From NCBI RefSeq assembly GCF_000275845.1, contig NW_006766904.1, forward strand, positions 1-64,000: a stretch of 64,000 bases of DNA, written 5' to 3'. The notes beneath the pieces are model-generated. The model did no database searches and was not told where the DNA came from. It saw only the letters and a program-made list of their open reading frames with translations. The position numbers and the translations under genes are program-made. Shown here piece by piece: positions 12,305 through 23,290 of the stretch; position 1 is the first letter of the stretch; each line of letters starts with the position of its first letter. This stretch comes from Dichomitus squalens LYAD-421 SS1. Taxonomy: Eukaryota > Basidiomycota > Agaricomycetes > Polyporales > Polyporaceae.

Positions 12305-13762
12305 ATGGCCGTCACTCAACGAGTCTCCCTCTCCCCTACTTCTGGTTTCTGCGTCAAATCCACCGCACTCAACTCCGTCTCCTGCCCTCTTCCTTCATCC
12401 TCTTCCTCCGATGTGTCTTCGCCAACTGCAATCAACATAACCAACGGTCTCAAGGTCTTCGTCAACATCGCCTGGGACTCGAATGTCCCGCCTCCCCCGG
12501 AAGGCAGCGATGCCGCCATAGAGCGCGCCATGGCTGCACAAGCTGCCCTCGACCCCGATCAGGCTGCCGAATGGTTTGTCCCAGTCATAGTAACAGAGCC
12601 TCGATCGGACATCGACAAAGGTACGCTTGATCTCACGTCTTCCTGCGCTTCATTTCTTACTCCAGTATGTCTATCCCGCATGCAGTCTTATTGACTCACT
12701 GTCCGTTCTTCGACAGCCGGCAAACCCTCTGTCGTGTTTGACTGCATATTTAACTCTGCTCTCAAGTCGCGTGCTCTTCGCTCGACCGAGTTCAAGACGC
12801 TCCTCATCGGTACGTTCTCTACATGCTATGTCCCACAAATGCGATTAGCCACACTCACCCCTCTTGTCTCTCCAGAACTCGCCTTCCAGCGAATCGAGGC
12901 CCAGTACTCTGTCCTCCTTTCGCGCCAAATCGGGACGCCCAACATCGCGTCCAAGGGTAGACTTAAGCCCCGCTCCGTCCTCATTCCCATCTCGCTCTAC
13001 AAGAACGCTCCCTCCGATGCCAGACAGGTCGGGAAACCACTGATAGAAGAACTTCCACCGTCGGCTGCTTCATCCTCCGCCACGAAGCCCTCCCCGCCTA
13101 AAGGCATTCTCAAGACCGCATCCAAGACGTCATCCCAGACACGCGTTCAGTCCGACCCTGCACCGTCAGTCGGTACAAGTGTCCCAGAGCTGAACTGGTC
13201 CCGAACAGACGACGGTCGCCTACGCATCTCGTTATCTGTACCCCGCCTCGTGCGTCCCTTCCATTTCTCTCAACTCGTTGACCCGTTGCGGCTTACGAAT
13301 TCCTCGGTCTGGCATCATTTACCAAACCCGACTGTTGTCTTACCCCTTTGGACTCTCGTCGCCAAAACTTGTTCCTGCATATAACTCACAACTGTCGTCG
13401 CACTTCCTGGAATCCGTCACGGCAATTGACGTCTGCCTCGTCTCCGTCGGCTTGCGGGGCGGCGTCCCTAACCTTGTCCGACACCACGGGCTTCCTGCCT
13501 GCAGACACGAGCCTCGTTACCCGAAACGACCCTGGACCTCGAGCCCCGCCGTCTGATCTTCGCCGCTCCTCGACCTGTCCCTTACACTCTTGATCTAGAC
13601 CTTTCGCAGCCTGATGCCACCATCCAGAAAGTGTTTACCGATGCGAACAGTCAGGAGAGCGCGAGGGCAGCTCTAAGCCTGAAGCGAGAACGTGCCCTGG
13701 ACGTCGATGGGGCGCGGGCAGAGTGGCAGATTGCCGAAGGCAAGCTCGTAATATACGCATAG
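12305..13762 (+). CDS. PIH1: PIH1 domain protein (R2TP complex, Nop17-like)
   Basis: PIH1 is the adaptor of the R2TP co-chaperone (Rvb1, Rvb2, Tah1, Pih1) that works with Hsp90 in assembly of snoRNPs, RNA polymerases and PIKK kinases. The PIH1 fold is clear: ITNGLKVFVNIAWDSNVPPP, EWFVPVIVTEPRSDIDKAGK, SVVFDCIFNSALKSRALR, then ELAFQRIEAQYSVLLSRQIG. A linker with KAS/KPS repeats leads to a CS-like C-terminal domain (ELNWSRTDDGRLRISLSVPR ... LDLEPRRLIFAA). Introns at about 12620-12717 and 12810-12872 splice cleanly in phase 1. A third intron after PRL is real, but its acceptor before LDLEPRR is uncertain. The end is TAG 13760-13762. Confidence 0.85.
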
Positions 13763-14051
13763 GCATGCGTCAGAGACTACGCGTGCGGATGCATAATTTG
13801 TCGTACATCTCGTACTTATCCTAAGCCGCCTGCACAAAGCGGCACTGGCCTGTGCCCATACGCTTCTGAGCGATAGCAATAGAATGTGTGCGTCGTCCGT
13901 CGAACTAATAGTGAGGCCCTATCGCGGAAAGATAGACAGTCGTCTGAACAAGGGCGCCACCATACAAATACATGTCAGAGATAGACTATTCATAAGATAG
14001 AGGTATAGATGCAGAACGTCCGCGGGAACATGGTAAACTTGCAACACCTGC

Positions 14052-15427
14052 TCAACCACCGGGCTTTCCAAGTAAGGCGTACCCGCTCCCTTGAGGCCCA
14101 AAGTTCTGCGCACCACGATGAGAAAATATGTGGGCGATAGCGAGACGCCGATCGACGTACCTTGCCATAACATCGTCTGCAATACGGATCGTTGTCCTTG
14201 TCCACCAGCTGCCCGCTATCCAACGTCTTGCCACATTCCATACACCTGAGGCACGCCTTATGCCATGTCTTGCCAACAGCTTTGACCTGTTCTGCAAAGT
14301 ACACCGACTTGCCGCAACTGGGGCACTTCGGCGTACCCACTCCCCACTGGCGACCGGTCATGGTCGGAACCAACGGAGCAGCGGTAGGACCACCGAGAGC
14401 CGCTCCGTACCGCGTTCCTGTCATGGAAGGAACAAGGGGCACAGGGACAGTACCTGTAGACAGAGCTTTGCCATTGGCAATGAGGGGTACGAATCCCGCT
14501 GTCCTTCCACCCGCCCCGTTCCATTTCTGTCCTGCACCGTTCCCGTTCAGCTTCACGTTCTCCAGACTCTGGGAGATCCCATTTGACTCCCTATCTTCAT
14601 TGCCATGCGCCGGAGTAACGACCTCCGTCTCGTCGAAATCTTCGATGAGGTCGTCCAACGCTTGAAGGGCAGACAAACCCTTATTGGGGCTCAGCGCCCG
14701 GTTTGGCTTGAGCAAAGGAGGCGGTGACTTGTTTGCACCTCCATTGAAAGTGGTGCCAGTCTGATGACCGCGGACGGGCTGCGGCTGGGTGATGGCCGTA
14801 CTTGTAGCGGAACGAGAAGGGAGTGCGGGAGGGGATGCGGTACGGTTGATAGTAGTGCCAATGCTGCCTCCGGTGGTGTGCGAGCGCACAAGCTCATCGC
14901 GGTGGGGGAGGTTTCTGTGGCGGAGGTCCCGTGTGCCGAAGAGCTTTACATGACACAGCTTGCTGTGGAGAATTCAGGAAGAGTCCAAGAGACGTACATC
15001 GTGCGAAACGTACCAATACGGCTGCGAAACAGGTCAAAGGAGCGATAATGACTCGTTAGCTATATTCACACGGGATTGACGAGGCACGCACCTGTTCGTC
15101 ATGCTCTACCAAACTGAAGGAGTCCAGACGCTTGTCGCACGACGTGCACCTCAGACAAGACTGGTCCCGAGGGTCAGCGGACCTCATGATCTCTGGGCGA
15201 GAAGAGGCCTACCTTGTGGTATAACTAGACGGACGTCAGTACGGGGACGGGCGGGAGAGATTTAGTAGATCGTACCTTGCGTCCGGGGCCCATAATCTAG
15301 CCGAAGTAGGTGTCGATATATGAGCAGGGACCGCAGTGCTCGTGCAGCGTTCAGGACACACCTGTTCAGCAGCGTAAACGGAGGTGCCGCATTTAGGACA
15401 CTTCGGAGAGCCCCCGAAGGGATGCAT
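14052..15427 (-). CDS. LIM-domain protein with two LIM domains
   Basis: A cytoskeletal/nuclear adaptor of the cysteine-rich-protein type. LIM1 is split over tiny exons: MHPFGGSPKCPKCGTSVYAA, then IMGPGRK, LYHK and SCLRCTSCDKRLDSFSLVEH. A long linker follows, rich in Pro, Gly, Ser and Asn, with two imperfect copies of a VPSMTGTRYG/VPTMTGRQWG motif. LIM2 is CPSCGKSVYFAEQVKAVGKT, WHKACLRCMECGKTLDSGQL, then DPYCRRCYGK. The last exon adds NFGPQGSGYALLGKPGG, the glycine-rich tail found after LIM domains in this family. Zinc ligands of LIM2 are complete (C-x2-C, H-x2-C, C-x2-C, C-x2-C). Partners are not predictable. It is divergent from the eIF5A gene. Exon borders in the middle of LIM1 are inferred. 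Confidence 0.85.
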
Positions 15428-15802
15428 TGCGGCGAGGGTGTGCGAGAAGAGGGGGTCCTTGAATACTGACTGAGGTGGACTTAAGTCATACAGCAGCTGG
15501 TATGTAGCGCACAGCATCCCGTCATGCCGACTCCGGGGCCGGGTCCGGAGACCATAGGCATAAAACGGCCGGAGAAGTACCGCATAAGGAGCGTGGGCGG
15601 AGGAGTGTCGGGGATGTCCGGATAGCGGGCGTCCGGGTTGAGCGGAGATAGAAAATCGATGAAGATGGCATTTTTCACGGTGAGTGGGTCGGGATTTATC
15701 TGCTCGTTCTCTTCCACCTGCTCTAGACGTTCGCTCTCCATCTCTTCCTCCTTTCTTCTCTCCCACTCTCTCTATACACGCCCCCTCACACGACCCACAA
15801 CC
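15428..15802. promoter_or_regulatory. Divergent promoter region, LIM protein / eIF5A
   Basis: A 375-bp interval between opposed start codons. The plus strand becomes strongly CT-rich (about 15740-15800) just before the eIF5A ATG, a common feature of highly expressed fungal genes. No clear TATA box is visible. Confidence 0.5.
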
Positions 15803-16636
15803 ATGTCTGACGACGAGCAGCACAACCACAACTTCGAGCAGGTGCGTAGTATCTGTTATATCTTCCATCTCTCGCCTAGATCTCCTCCGTCCCATAATAC
15901 TGACGTCCTTCCTCTCTTCTTAGGCCAGCGCTGGGGCCTCGGCCACCTTCCCCATGCAATGCTCGGCCCTCCGCAAGAACGGCCATGTCGTCATCAAGGG
16001 TACGTCTCTCGCTCTTAGTGTCTTCCGGGCTCTGCTGAAGGCTCATCTGGTGCTGCGGACTTTCCGTCTCCCTCGGAACCTTGCAGGTCGTCCGTGCAAG
16101 ATCGTCGACATGTCCACCTCCAAGACGGGCAAGCACGGTCACGCTAAGGTCCACCTGGTTGGTATCGATGTGCGTTTACATGTTCTCATCGAGCCAGGAA
16201 ACCCGCGCTCACGTTCTCTCCAGATCTTCACCGGCAAAAAACTGGTTTGTGTCCTGTATGCAGTTGTGGGTGCGTCTGAATGTTCACCACTGGTGCGGTT
16301 TCCGTTCTACAGGAGGATATCTCCCCCTCCACCCACAACATGGATGTTCCCAACGTTACTCGTAACGAATACCAGCTCGTAAGCCATTTTCACTTTTCTA
16401 TGTGTACCGTACCTTACCCGCCCACGTTCTGCGTAAAGGTCAACATCGACGACGGCTTCCTTAACCTCATGACTCAGGATGGTGTCGCCAAGGATGACGT
16501 TAAGCTTCCTGAGGGTGATATTGGCAAGCAGATCCAGGCCGACTTTGACGACGGCAAGGATCTCCTTGTTACTATCGTCTCTGCTATGGGTGAGGAGCAG
16601 GCCATCTCCTTCAAGGAGGCTCCCAAGGGATCCTAA
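15803..16636 (+). CDS. HYP2: Translation factor eIF5A
   Basis: eIF5A binds the ribosomal E site and helps peptide bond formation at difficult motifs such as polyproline; its activity needs a hypusine made from one lysine. Six exons give about 160 residues, the usual family length. The hypusine loop is exact: [20 protein letters not shown], with the modified Lys at about residue 54. The N-terminal SH3-like domain ([20 protein letters not shown]) is followed by a C-terminal OB fold ([15 protein letters not shown] ... [18 protein letters not shown] core). Exon 1 is 15803-15841. The introns are short, one next to the KKL codons (about 16243-16313) and one before VNID. It is the most intron-dense short gene here, as in other basidiomycetes. 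Confidence 0.97.
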
Positions 16637-17293
16637 GTGACACGCTTCGGTCAGTTACGAGTTTCTCATGTGCTTGCTTCGTGGACTTCCTACTCTCGTG
16701 ACTAGGTTAATCGCGTGATCAAACGATGCTGACTGGCTGTATACCACAGATAGTTCTCTCTACTCGGTCTTTCGTCATTGTTGTGTTTGTGCCATTCACA
16801 CGCCCACTGTTGTGTTCAGTCGTTAAGCATCAGTATCTCGTAGCAGTATCATCCTCACTGTGCATGTGTACCACTCCTACCGCCCTTTGCGCGCCATGTA
16901 TCACTCTCCGTCCCTTGTGTCATACAATGGATTGCCGCATGGTCCATTCTATCAGCATCATCTTGACAGCGATATCTGTCTGATCTGGCCGCTACATCGA
17001 CAGACCACCGTCTCACAACCAAGTTCAGAAACCAGATTTCCCGGTTGGTTTGAACAGCCATTTTCACCAGGATTCACCAATCCGATCAAGAGTATAAAAA
17101 AACCGCTATCAGATTCCTACACCGTCCACTTCACGTCTCCCATCAACGGAGCGCAGGCACTACCTAGCATCAGGGACAGCAGACCGAACGCGTACAGGCA
17201 AGAAGCCATAAATTATCACCACCGCGCCTCGTCACACAATCTCACCGCTGCTCGTCCACGAGCGTACTACGCTGGACTGGGGGTCCACCCATC
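16637..17293. other. Intergenic region after eIF5A
   Basis: About 660 bp containing the eIF5A 3' UTR and the 3' side of the next, convergent gene. ORFs crossing it (for example 16860-17633 on plus) are antisense to the secreted-protein gene and show no domain. An A-run at 17095-17101 is the only notable sequence. Confidence 0.4.
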
Positions 17294-18093
17294 TCACATA
17301 GTGTTGACGATAGTGATAGAGCACAGGCCGAGAACGAACGCTGCGATGACGGCCACGACGGTCGTGCCGGTGGTGAGGCCCTGGCCGAACGGACCGTCCC
17401 AATCGGGAGGAAGAGTGAGCGTGACCTGGCTAGCGTTAACGGCAGTGATGTTCGTGCATGCAGTCGAGTACGCTATGGCAGACGATGCGGTCAGCGCTCG
17501 AGCCGAGAGGCCGGACGGTGTATGGGAGGGGAGGGCGAGGGGGAACGTACCGGTCAGCGCGGAGGCCTGGCCCGCGAGGAGGTCGACCGGCTGCTTGTTG
17601 CGCGCGATGAGCTGGTTGAACATGCACTGCTGACAGCCCAGGACGAGCGACACCGTGGACGCGGCGCAGGCACAGGTGTCGTTCGCGCCGCATGTCTGTT
17701 GTCAACACAGGAGCAGACAAGACTCTCAGTACGGGAGGCTGGACAAAGGGCCGGCCCGAAGCAGACGAGTACGAGACGTACGTTGAGTGCACTCTGAGCG
17801 GCAGTGCAGTTTTGAGCCGCGCACTACGGTCCAGCCAAGATTTGGCGGAGTAAGAGGAGAACGCTACCAGGTGAGTACAAGCAGAGTGCGTACGTCTTGA
17901 AGGACGATGTCCGAGGTGTTCAGGAACTGGGGCGCAGTGATGTTTCTCCCGCCGATGGTGATGTTCAGCGCAAGGACTAGGACATTCTCTTCAGTTCGAT
18001 GCCGCACGGAACGCAAACGCTAGAGCAAGACCGACCATGACCAGCAAAGAGGGCCAAGACAGCGACGAAAAGCGAGAAGGAAGAGCGCATCAT
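17294..18093 (-). CDS. Small secreted or membrane-anchored protein, Cys- and Asn-glycosylation-rich
   Basis: The start ATGATGCGC (18093) encodes a signal peptide, MMRSSFSLFVAVLALFAGHG. Further exons give ALNITIGGRNITAPQFLNTS, then AAQNCTAAQSALN, and a Cys-rich part TCGANDTCACAASTVSLVLG, CQQCMFNQLIARNK. The last exon carries PPDWDGPFGQGLTTGTT followed by a hydrophobic helix (VVAVIAAFVLGLCSITIV) that ends the protein, either a transmembrane anchor or a GPI-type signal. Several N-x-S/T sites are present. At least four introns are needed. I do not recognise the family; similar short secreted proteins are common in wood-decay fungi. Role at the cell surface is inferred only from topology. Confidence 0.6.
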
Positions 18094-18634
18094 GTTGACT
18101 AGGGCTTGTGGTGAACGAGAGACGATGGGCGTTGGAATGAGACGACTGAAAGCACGAGGGCTGGCCTGCCAGAGGCTGGAGAAGGAAATGCAAAGAGACG
18201 GGGCAAGAGAATGAAGGCAGAGGGGGGGGGAGTGGCGGGCGGAGGATAATGAAAGGCAGCGAGCGCCCGGTGTCAGTGCCAGTGCCATAGCGATGGTCCA
18301 TTCCGGCCCTGGCCAGTCCATCATCACCTCGACATCAGTCCGAGACCGCCGCCCGCAATGTGCGAATATGTAGTTGAGCAATGCAAGTGCTCCAGTGCTC
18401 GTCCGTCGATTACGCATTCTGACTTCCTAGAGCAGATAATATACCAGTAATAATACAGTCCCCAACATCGGCCACTGTCCGTTGTGCGAGCGCAGGCCAG
18501 CGAGCGTGCACTCAAACGCAGATGTCAACGCTGCCAATCTCCAACGCCGTCCCTGCAGATGGCCATCGCTCCAGATCGAGCGCCGTCGTGGGAGCGGTGC
18601 GCACGACAATGCACGTCCATCGTCCACCCAGCAT
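18094..18634. other. Intergenic region, promoter of secreted protein and 3' side of TFIID-type gene
   Basis: About 540 bp. It should hold the upstream region of the minus-strand secreted gene and the 3' UTR of the TFIID-type gene. The open frame running to 18427 is an unspliced, arginine-rich read-through and not coding. A G-run (GGGGGGGG near 18222-18229) is the only low-complexity feature. Confidence 0.4.
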
Positions 18635-20514
18635 TCACGCATTCGTGCTCTCGCTCCTCGTCCTCCCCATCGAAACCCCACCCACGCTCCCGGCCATGCT
18701 CCCCATCCGTCTACGCATCGCGAGCGGCTCGTCGAATCGCTTCTGCTCGTAGTTCCACGTCGCGTACAGCCGCGCATCCGGCAGCGGCCGAGGAGCCTCC
18801 TTGTCTTTCTCCTTGTCCTTGTCCTTCCCATTTGGCATCCCGTTCGCCTCTTTGCCCTTGCCCGGCGCAGGTGCGGTGGCCGGCATCGGCGAGAAGCTCG
18901 CGTTCCACGGGGCATATACCCCAGGACCGTACGTGAGCTTCTGCGCACCCCGCGAAAGGACGGGAGGATGGGCAAGTCGCACTGTGCGTGCATAGACAGG
19001 ACCCTACGCGATACCGCCACAAGGACGGGATCAGCAACCGCCTCACGCCGCCGTTCACGATGACAGTTACATACCGAGAGCACATGCCGTGCCAGCTTCG
19101 GGATCCTCGAGCCCTGCCTGCTCAGGCTCGCCACAATCCTGTCCGAAGGCGCGATAGTCCGGGCAGGCGCGCCCGGTAACGGCCTCTTCTCCTCCTCCTT
19201 CCCTGCCTTATCCTTCGCATCCCCGTCCGGCGTACCTGATCCGCTGCCCCCTGCCGGACCCTTCCCAATCGGCATTGCGTAACTTGGCGGCATGGGCGCA
19301 ACGCGTGGTGGGTTCGGAGCCGTACTGCCGAACAACGTCGTCGGGACGTCCCACCTGTTGCACTTCTCGCTCTCCTCCACAAGTGCGAGCGCCACGCGAT
19401 ACCTCGCCGGGTTGACTGCGCCGACTTTGGTCGGCGGGGGATGCGTGAGGATGTGGTGATACGCTCCTAGAAGTGCAGGCTGGACCTGAGGAATCGCGGC
19501 TTGCGCCTGGGACCTCGTCGAGAGTCCGTGTTCGTCCTGTGGAGGGTGTGCAGGCAGATGCCATGCTGGCAACGACGCGAGCGAGGACTGTTCGTAAGGT
19601 ATTGGTGTAAGGTAGTCCGCTGACGAAGAGGCCGTCGACACCTGCGCCTGCAGCGGTGGCGTAGGTGGTCGTTCGTCCTTGACCACGCCTGTGTTGTTGG
19701 GCAGACTAGCTGAATCGCTAGGCGCGATAGGGTGTGGGCTACCGTCGCGTTGTGATTCGCCGTCTGTAGGGAATGGCGGAAGGAAATCGGGTATATACTC
19801 AGGGTGGTTCCAGCTGGCTGTACGCTGGCGTTTTCGCGGGGGAGAGGGGGACCTGGATATGGGAGAGGGAGGCAAGGGAGGAGTTGGTATGCGGCGTGGC
19901 AGTGGTTGTTTGAGTGGTACTGCTGGCTCTCCTTCCATCGCGATGTCCTCTGAATGTGCGTGCTGGGGGTCGACCATCATGACCTCCGCCTTTGCGACCT
20001 CGTCAGACGGGGTGGCAATCTCGTCTTCGTACTCGCTGCTCTCCTCCTCTGAGGGCGCGTCGTCTGGCACTGGACCCCATTCGAGAGGGATGAGATCATC
20101 TTCGTCGTGGCTGAGTCCGACAGCAAGTTGCGCTGCTCGCGCCAACAGTTTAGAGAATGAGCTAGTAGTACGAAGGGTACACGACGCACCCTTGAGTTCA
20201 GCAAGATCCTCGAGCCGCTTGGCGGAATGGGTCGCGTAACGCGCCATATCCTTGCCCTCTGTCGCACAGTAGTCTTTCAACTCATCGACGCTCGTTCCCA
20301 GCTCGTCTATGGCCTCGACTGCATCGCAAACGGATATGTGATGGCGGCCTGCATGTTCTGCGTACTTGGCCACGGTCTGGGCGAGGAAGGCGAGGTAGCG
20401 GGAAGTAACGTCGGCGAGTACGAGGTTGGCGTGTGTGGATGACTTTGAGAATCCATGTGCGTGAAGAGTCTTGGTAGCAACAGTCTCGAGTATCTTCTTT
20501 GCGCTCGCGTCCAT
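18635..20514 (-). CDS. Histone-fold TFIID-type subunit (TAF8/TAF3-like, bromodomain-associated fold)
   Basis: The N-terminus is a bromodomain-associated histone fold: AAKKILETVATKTLHAHGFS, then ANLVLADVTSRYLAFLAQTV, AKYAEHAGRHHISVCDAVEA and IDELGTSVDELKDYCA, as in TAF3/TAF8 subunits that pair with TAF10. A first intron (phase 1, after ...DLAELK; about 20138-20195) removes a foreign-looking stretch. The middle is Pro-rich with HPEYIPDFLPPFPT, a TAF8-like C-terminal motif, followed by a conserved NPARYRVALALVEE segment. A second intron (about 18944-19050) joins RQGSRIPKLARHVLS to KLTYGPGVYAPWNASFS, giving an end at 18635. The Lys-rich KDKDKEKDKE tract precedes the C-terminus. TAF8 versus TAF3 is undecided; no PHD finger is seen. 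Confidence 0.75.
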
Positions 20515-21210
20515 GTAAAGCAGAGAGGAGTATGGGGCAGCAGGGCGAGACTGAAGTCAAGACCGTAGTGTAAACGTCGAGTGCTGCAACTGTCCGGCGG
20601 CGGCGAAGCGGGAACGCGTTCGTTCTCCGCTGTAATCTAGACGCCGTGGCGACCCCTACTCCGACATACTCCGACTACTCCGACGAGGCTGGGACGAGGG
20701 CGCTGAGATGGCGATCAGGAACGGACCGTGCGGACGGGCAGGAGGCCCTCGACGCCATCCGCCCGCGTGAGGAGCGCAGGGGATGCTCCATGACGAGCGT
20801 GAGCCAAGTGTGCATGTCGCGCGCACAATATCACGGACAAGCGCTCTGCATGCGCAATATTGGATCCGCAAGGACGCACAGTCGATCAGATATGTACCGA
20901 GGGTATGTAGAGAGGTGATGGTGAGGATGAACGTTCGTGCCCAAAAAATTCCGCGATCGCGCAGGATGGGCTGCCCGTGCTTTGCGCTGTCGATGGAGCC
21001 GGCGCGAGCCAAGCCAGCGTAACACACCGGACTCCCGCCCGTCAGATCCATCCGCCCCGCTACTCCTCCTCTCCATCCTCTCCTACCCGCCGTAACTATC
21101 CCTCTGTATCCACCATCTCTTCTGTGCTATCCTCCCCGAAGCCTACAGCCTACATCGTTCGTCTTCATCTCCATTTTTCTTCGAGTCATCGCAAGTAGAT
21201 CCCTCGACAA
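20515..21210. promoter_or_regulatory. Divergent promoter region, TFIID-type subunit / cytidylyltransferase
   Basis: About 700 bp between opposed starts. The right half (21040-21180) is CT-rich, consistent with the leader of the cytidylyltransferase gene. Short ORFs on both strands have no domain signal. An imperfect CCGACTACT repeat lies at 20660-20683. Confidence 0.45.
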
Positions 21211-22791
21211 ATGGAGGTCTCGGCTGCTACCAGCTCCAGCCCAACCCCTCCCACCGCCGCTGCAGCTGCAGCTACCGCAGCTCTAGTCGGTGCCAGCCCC
21301 GCCACAGCAGCCTCCGGCACCCGCAAAGTCCTGCACTCCAAACGATCCTTCGGCACAAAACACTCCCTCGCCCACAACCGCCCCGTGCTCGACTCGCCCG
21401 CCTACGACGCCTCCGAGGAAGACAACGACCCGCTCACCGACGACGGCGCCTCCGCCATCTCCGTGCACGTCTCCGCCCCGCCCGCCGCGCGCCCCCCGGG
21501 CCGTCCTCCTCGCGCAACGGCCTGAGCGCACGCGGCCTCGGCCTGCGCCCGCGCCACGCCCTCGCCGCGGCCGTCGTGTCGTCCGACGACGGCGGGGTCG
21601 ACTCCCCCACCTACGACGGCGACGTCGAGAGCATCATCACCACGCGCGGCGGGCTCCTCGGCCGCGAGACCCCCCGGTACGCGTCCAGCATCGCGTCCAC
21701 CCTCACCTCGCCCCTCCTCTCCTCCTCCGTCCTGCCCGAGAGCGACGACCCGCCCGAGACGGCCGGCGAGGAGGCCCACGCACCCGCAGGGCCCGCGGTC
21801 GCCCCCGCGACGGCCTCAGCGGAACCCAACGCGCAGGACCCCCCAGCAGCGCCCGCGCCCGCGCTCGCGCTCACGCTCGCCCCCACCGAGCCCGCCCCCG
21901 CGCCGATCTCGGTGCAGGCCTTCAACCCGGCGAACCTCACCCCAGCGGACATCCAGGAGTACGCGCGGGCGTGCATCGCGGGGACGGATCCGCACGGCTC
22001 GCAGCGCCAGTACCGCATCAACGCGCCGCCGGCGGACCGCGCCGTGCGCATCTACGCGGACGGGGTGTACGACCTCTTCCACTTCGGGCACGCGCTGCAG
22101 CTGCGGCAGGCGAAGCTCGCGTTCCCCCGCGCGCGGGCGCGGGCGCGGGCGCGGTGTCGGGCGTGCATCTGCTCGTGGGGGTGAACTCGGACGAGCAGTG
22201 CATGGAGCACAAGAACGTCCCGATCATGCGGCATGGCGAGAGGTGCGTGCGCGCGTTCTCCGGTCGAGCCGCGTGGACTAACACGGCGTGTGGTCGGGTC
22301 GCAAGGTGCGAGTCGGTGCGGCATTGTCGATGGGTGGACGAGGTGATCCCGGACGCGCCGTGGGTCATCGACCAGAGCTTCCTGGACAAGGTACCTCCGC
22401 TCTGTGCCCCGACCCCTCGTTGCTGACATCACGGAAGTACCAAATCGACTACGTCGCGCACGACGAGGACCCGTACGTGTCCGGCAACCACGACGACGTC
22501 TACGCGTTCGTCAAGAACCAAGGTGCGCCCCCCCCCTCTCCCGCCGTGCATCCCATCCATCTCACCATCGCTGCAGGCAAGTTCCTCCCGACGCGCCGCA
22601 CGCCGGGCGTGTCGACGTCGGAGCTGCTCGAGCGGATCGTGAGCGGGTACCGGCACCGGATCTTCGACAAGAAGCTCGCGAAGATGGGCCACGCGGAGCT
22701 AATGGCGGAGGGGAGCGACTACGACGACAGCCGGCCGCCGTCCGGGCGCGCGTCGCCGCTGCGGCGGCAGCAGTCCCCTGCCGTCGCGTAG
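21211..22791 (+). CDS. PCT1: Choline-phosphate cytidylyltransferase, with two apparent frame breaks
   Basis: Makes CDP-choline from CTP and phosphocholine, the control step of the Kennedy pathway, on nuclear/ER membranes. The catalytic core is clear: [20 protein letters not shown] with the HxGH nucleotide motif, [57 protein letters not shown], and the second signature [20 protein letters not shown]. The three introns inside the core (about 22241-22303, 22390-22437, 22525-22575) splice in frame. The N-terminal extension is long, Ala/Pro/Ser-rich. Two one-base frame changes are needed: near the C6 run at 21492-21497, and in a GCGCGG repeat at about 22128-22156. Because flanking exons and splice sites are intact, sequence error in GC-rich runs is likelier than a dead gene. 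Confidence 0.85.
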
Positions 22792-23290
22792 CTCCTCGTG
22801 CTGTCCGTTGCTTCACCTTCAATTGATCTAACGCCAACGAGTCAAGTGGAAGAGAAGAGGGGTGAAACATCTTGTTGACGCGACTCAAATGTATTGTTAT
22901 TCGAGCATCGACTATGTACTACCCGGCTGTCGAATAGACGAGCGGATACCGAACAATACAAGAGTGGTCGACCCTGCGCGTCCGGTCAGTGTGCCTGTCG
23001 CTGTTCATCATTCTGAGGTAAGTAGGGACGTTGAGATTTGCGGTTGTTGTACCGTTGTAGACGACTGTCGTCGCGGGCCGGATGTGGGATACTGTGATGT
23101 CAGGGCACCGCCACACAGTGTCTGTTGCGCTGTTTCGCACGCGAACCCGCTCGGTCACATAACTTCTGCATCCCAGCGGTGTTCTTGTCGTTGTGCCGGG
23201 CGTATTGTCTAACAAACAGAATTGACGTCTCCCGGGCACATTCTAGCATTCGTTGTTTCAAGAGGCGCTACGGGACAGCGGACCGCCATC
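22792..23290. other. Intergenic region between cytidylyltransferase and HMCES genes
   Basis: About 500 bp. It holds the 3' UTR of one plus-strand gene and the promoter of the next. I see no gene, repeat or strong motif. Confidence 0.4.

Noticed and set aside
18427..18940. Arg-rich C-terminal 200 codons of the open frame at 18427-20514
   Set aside because: Intron read-through; an alternative frame after a good intron gives a plausible C-terminus ending at 18635.
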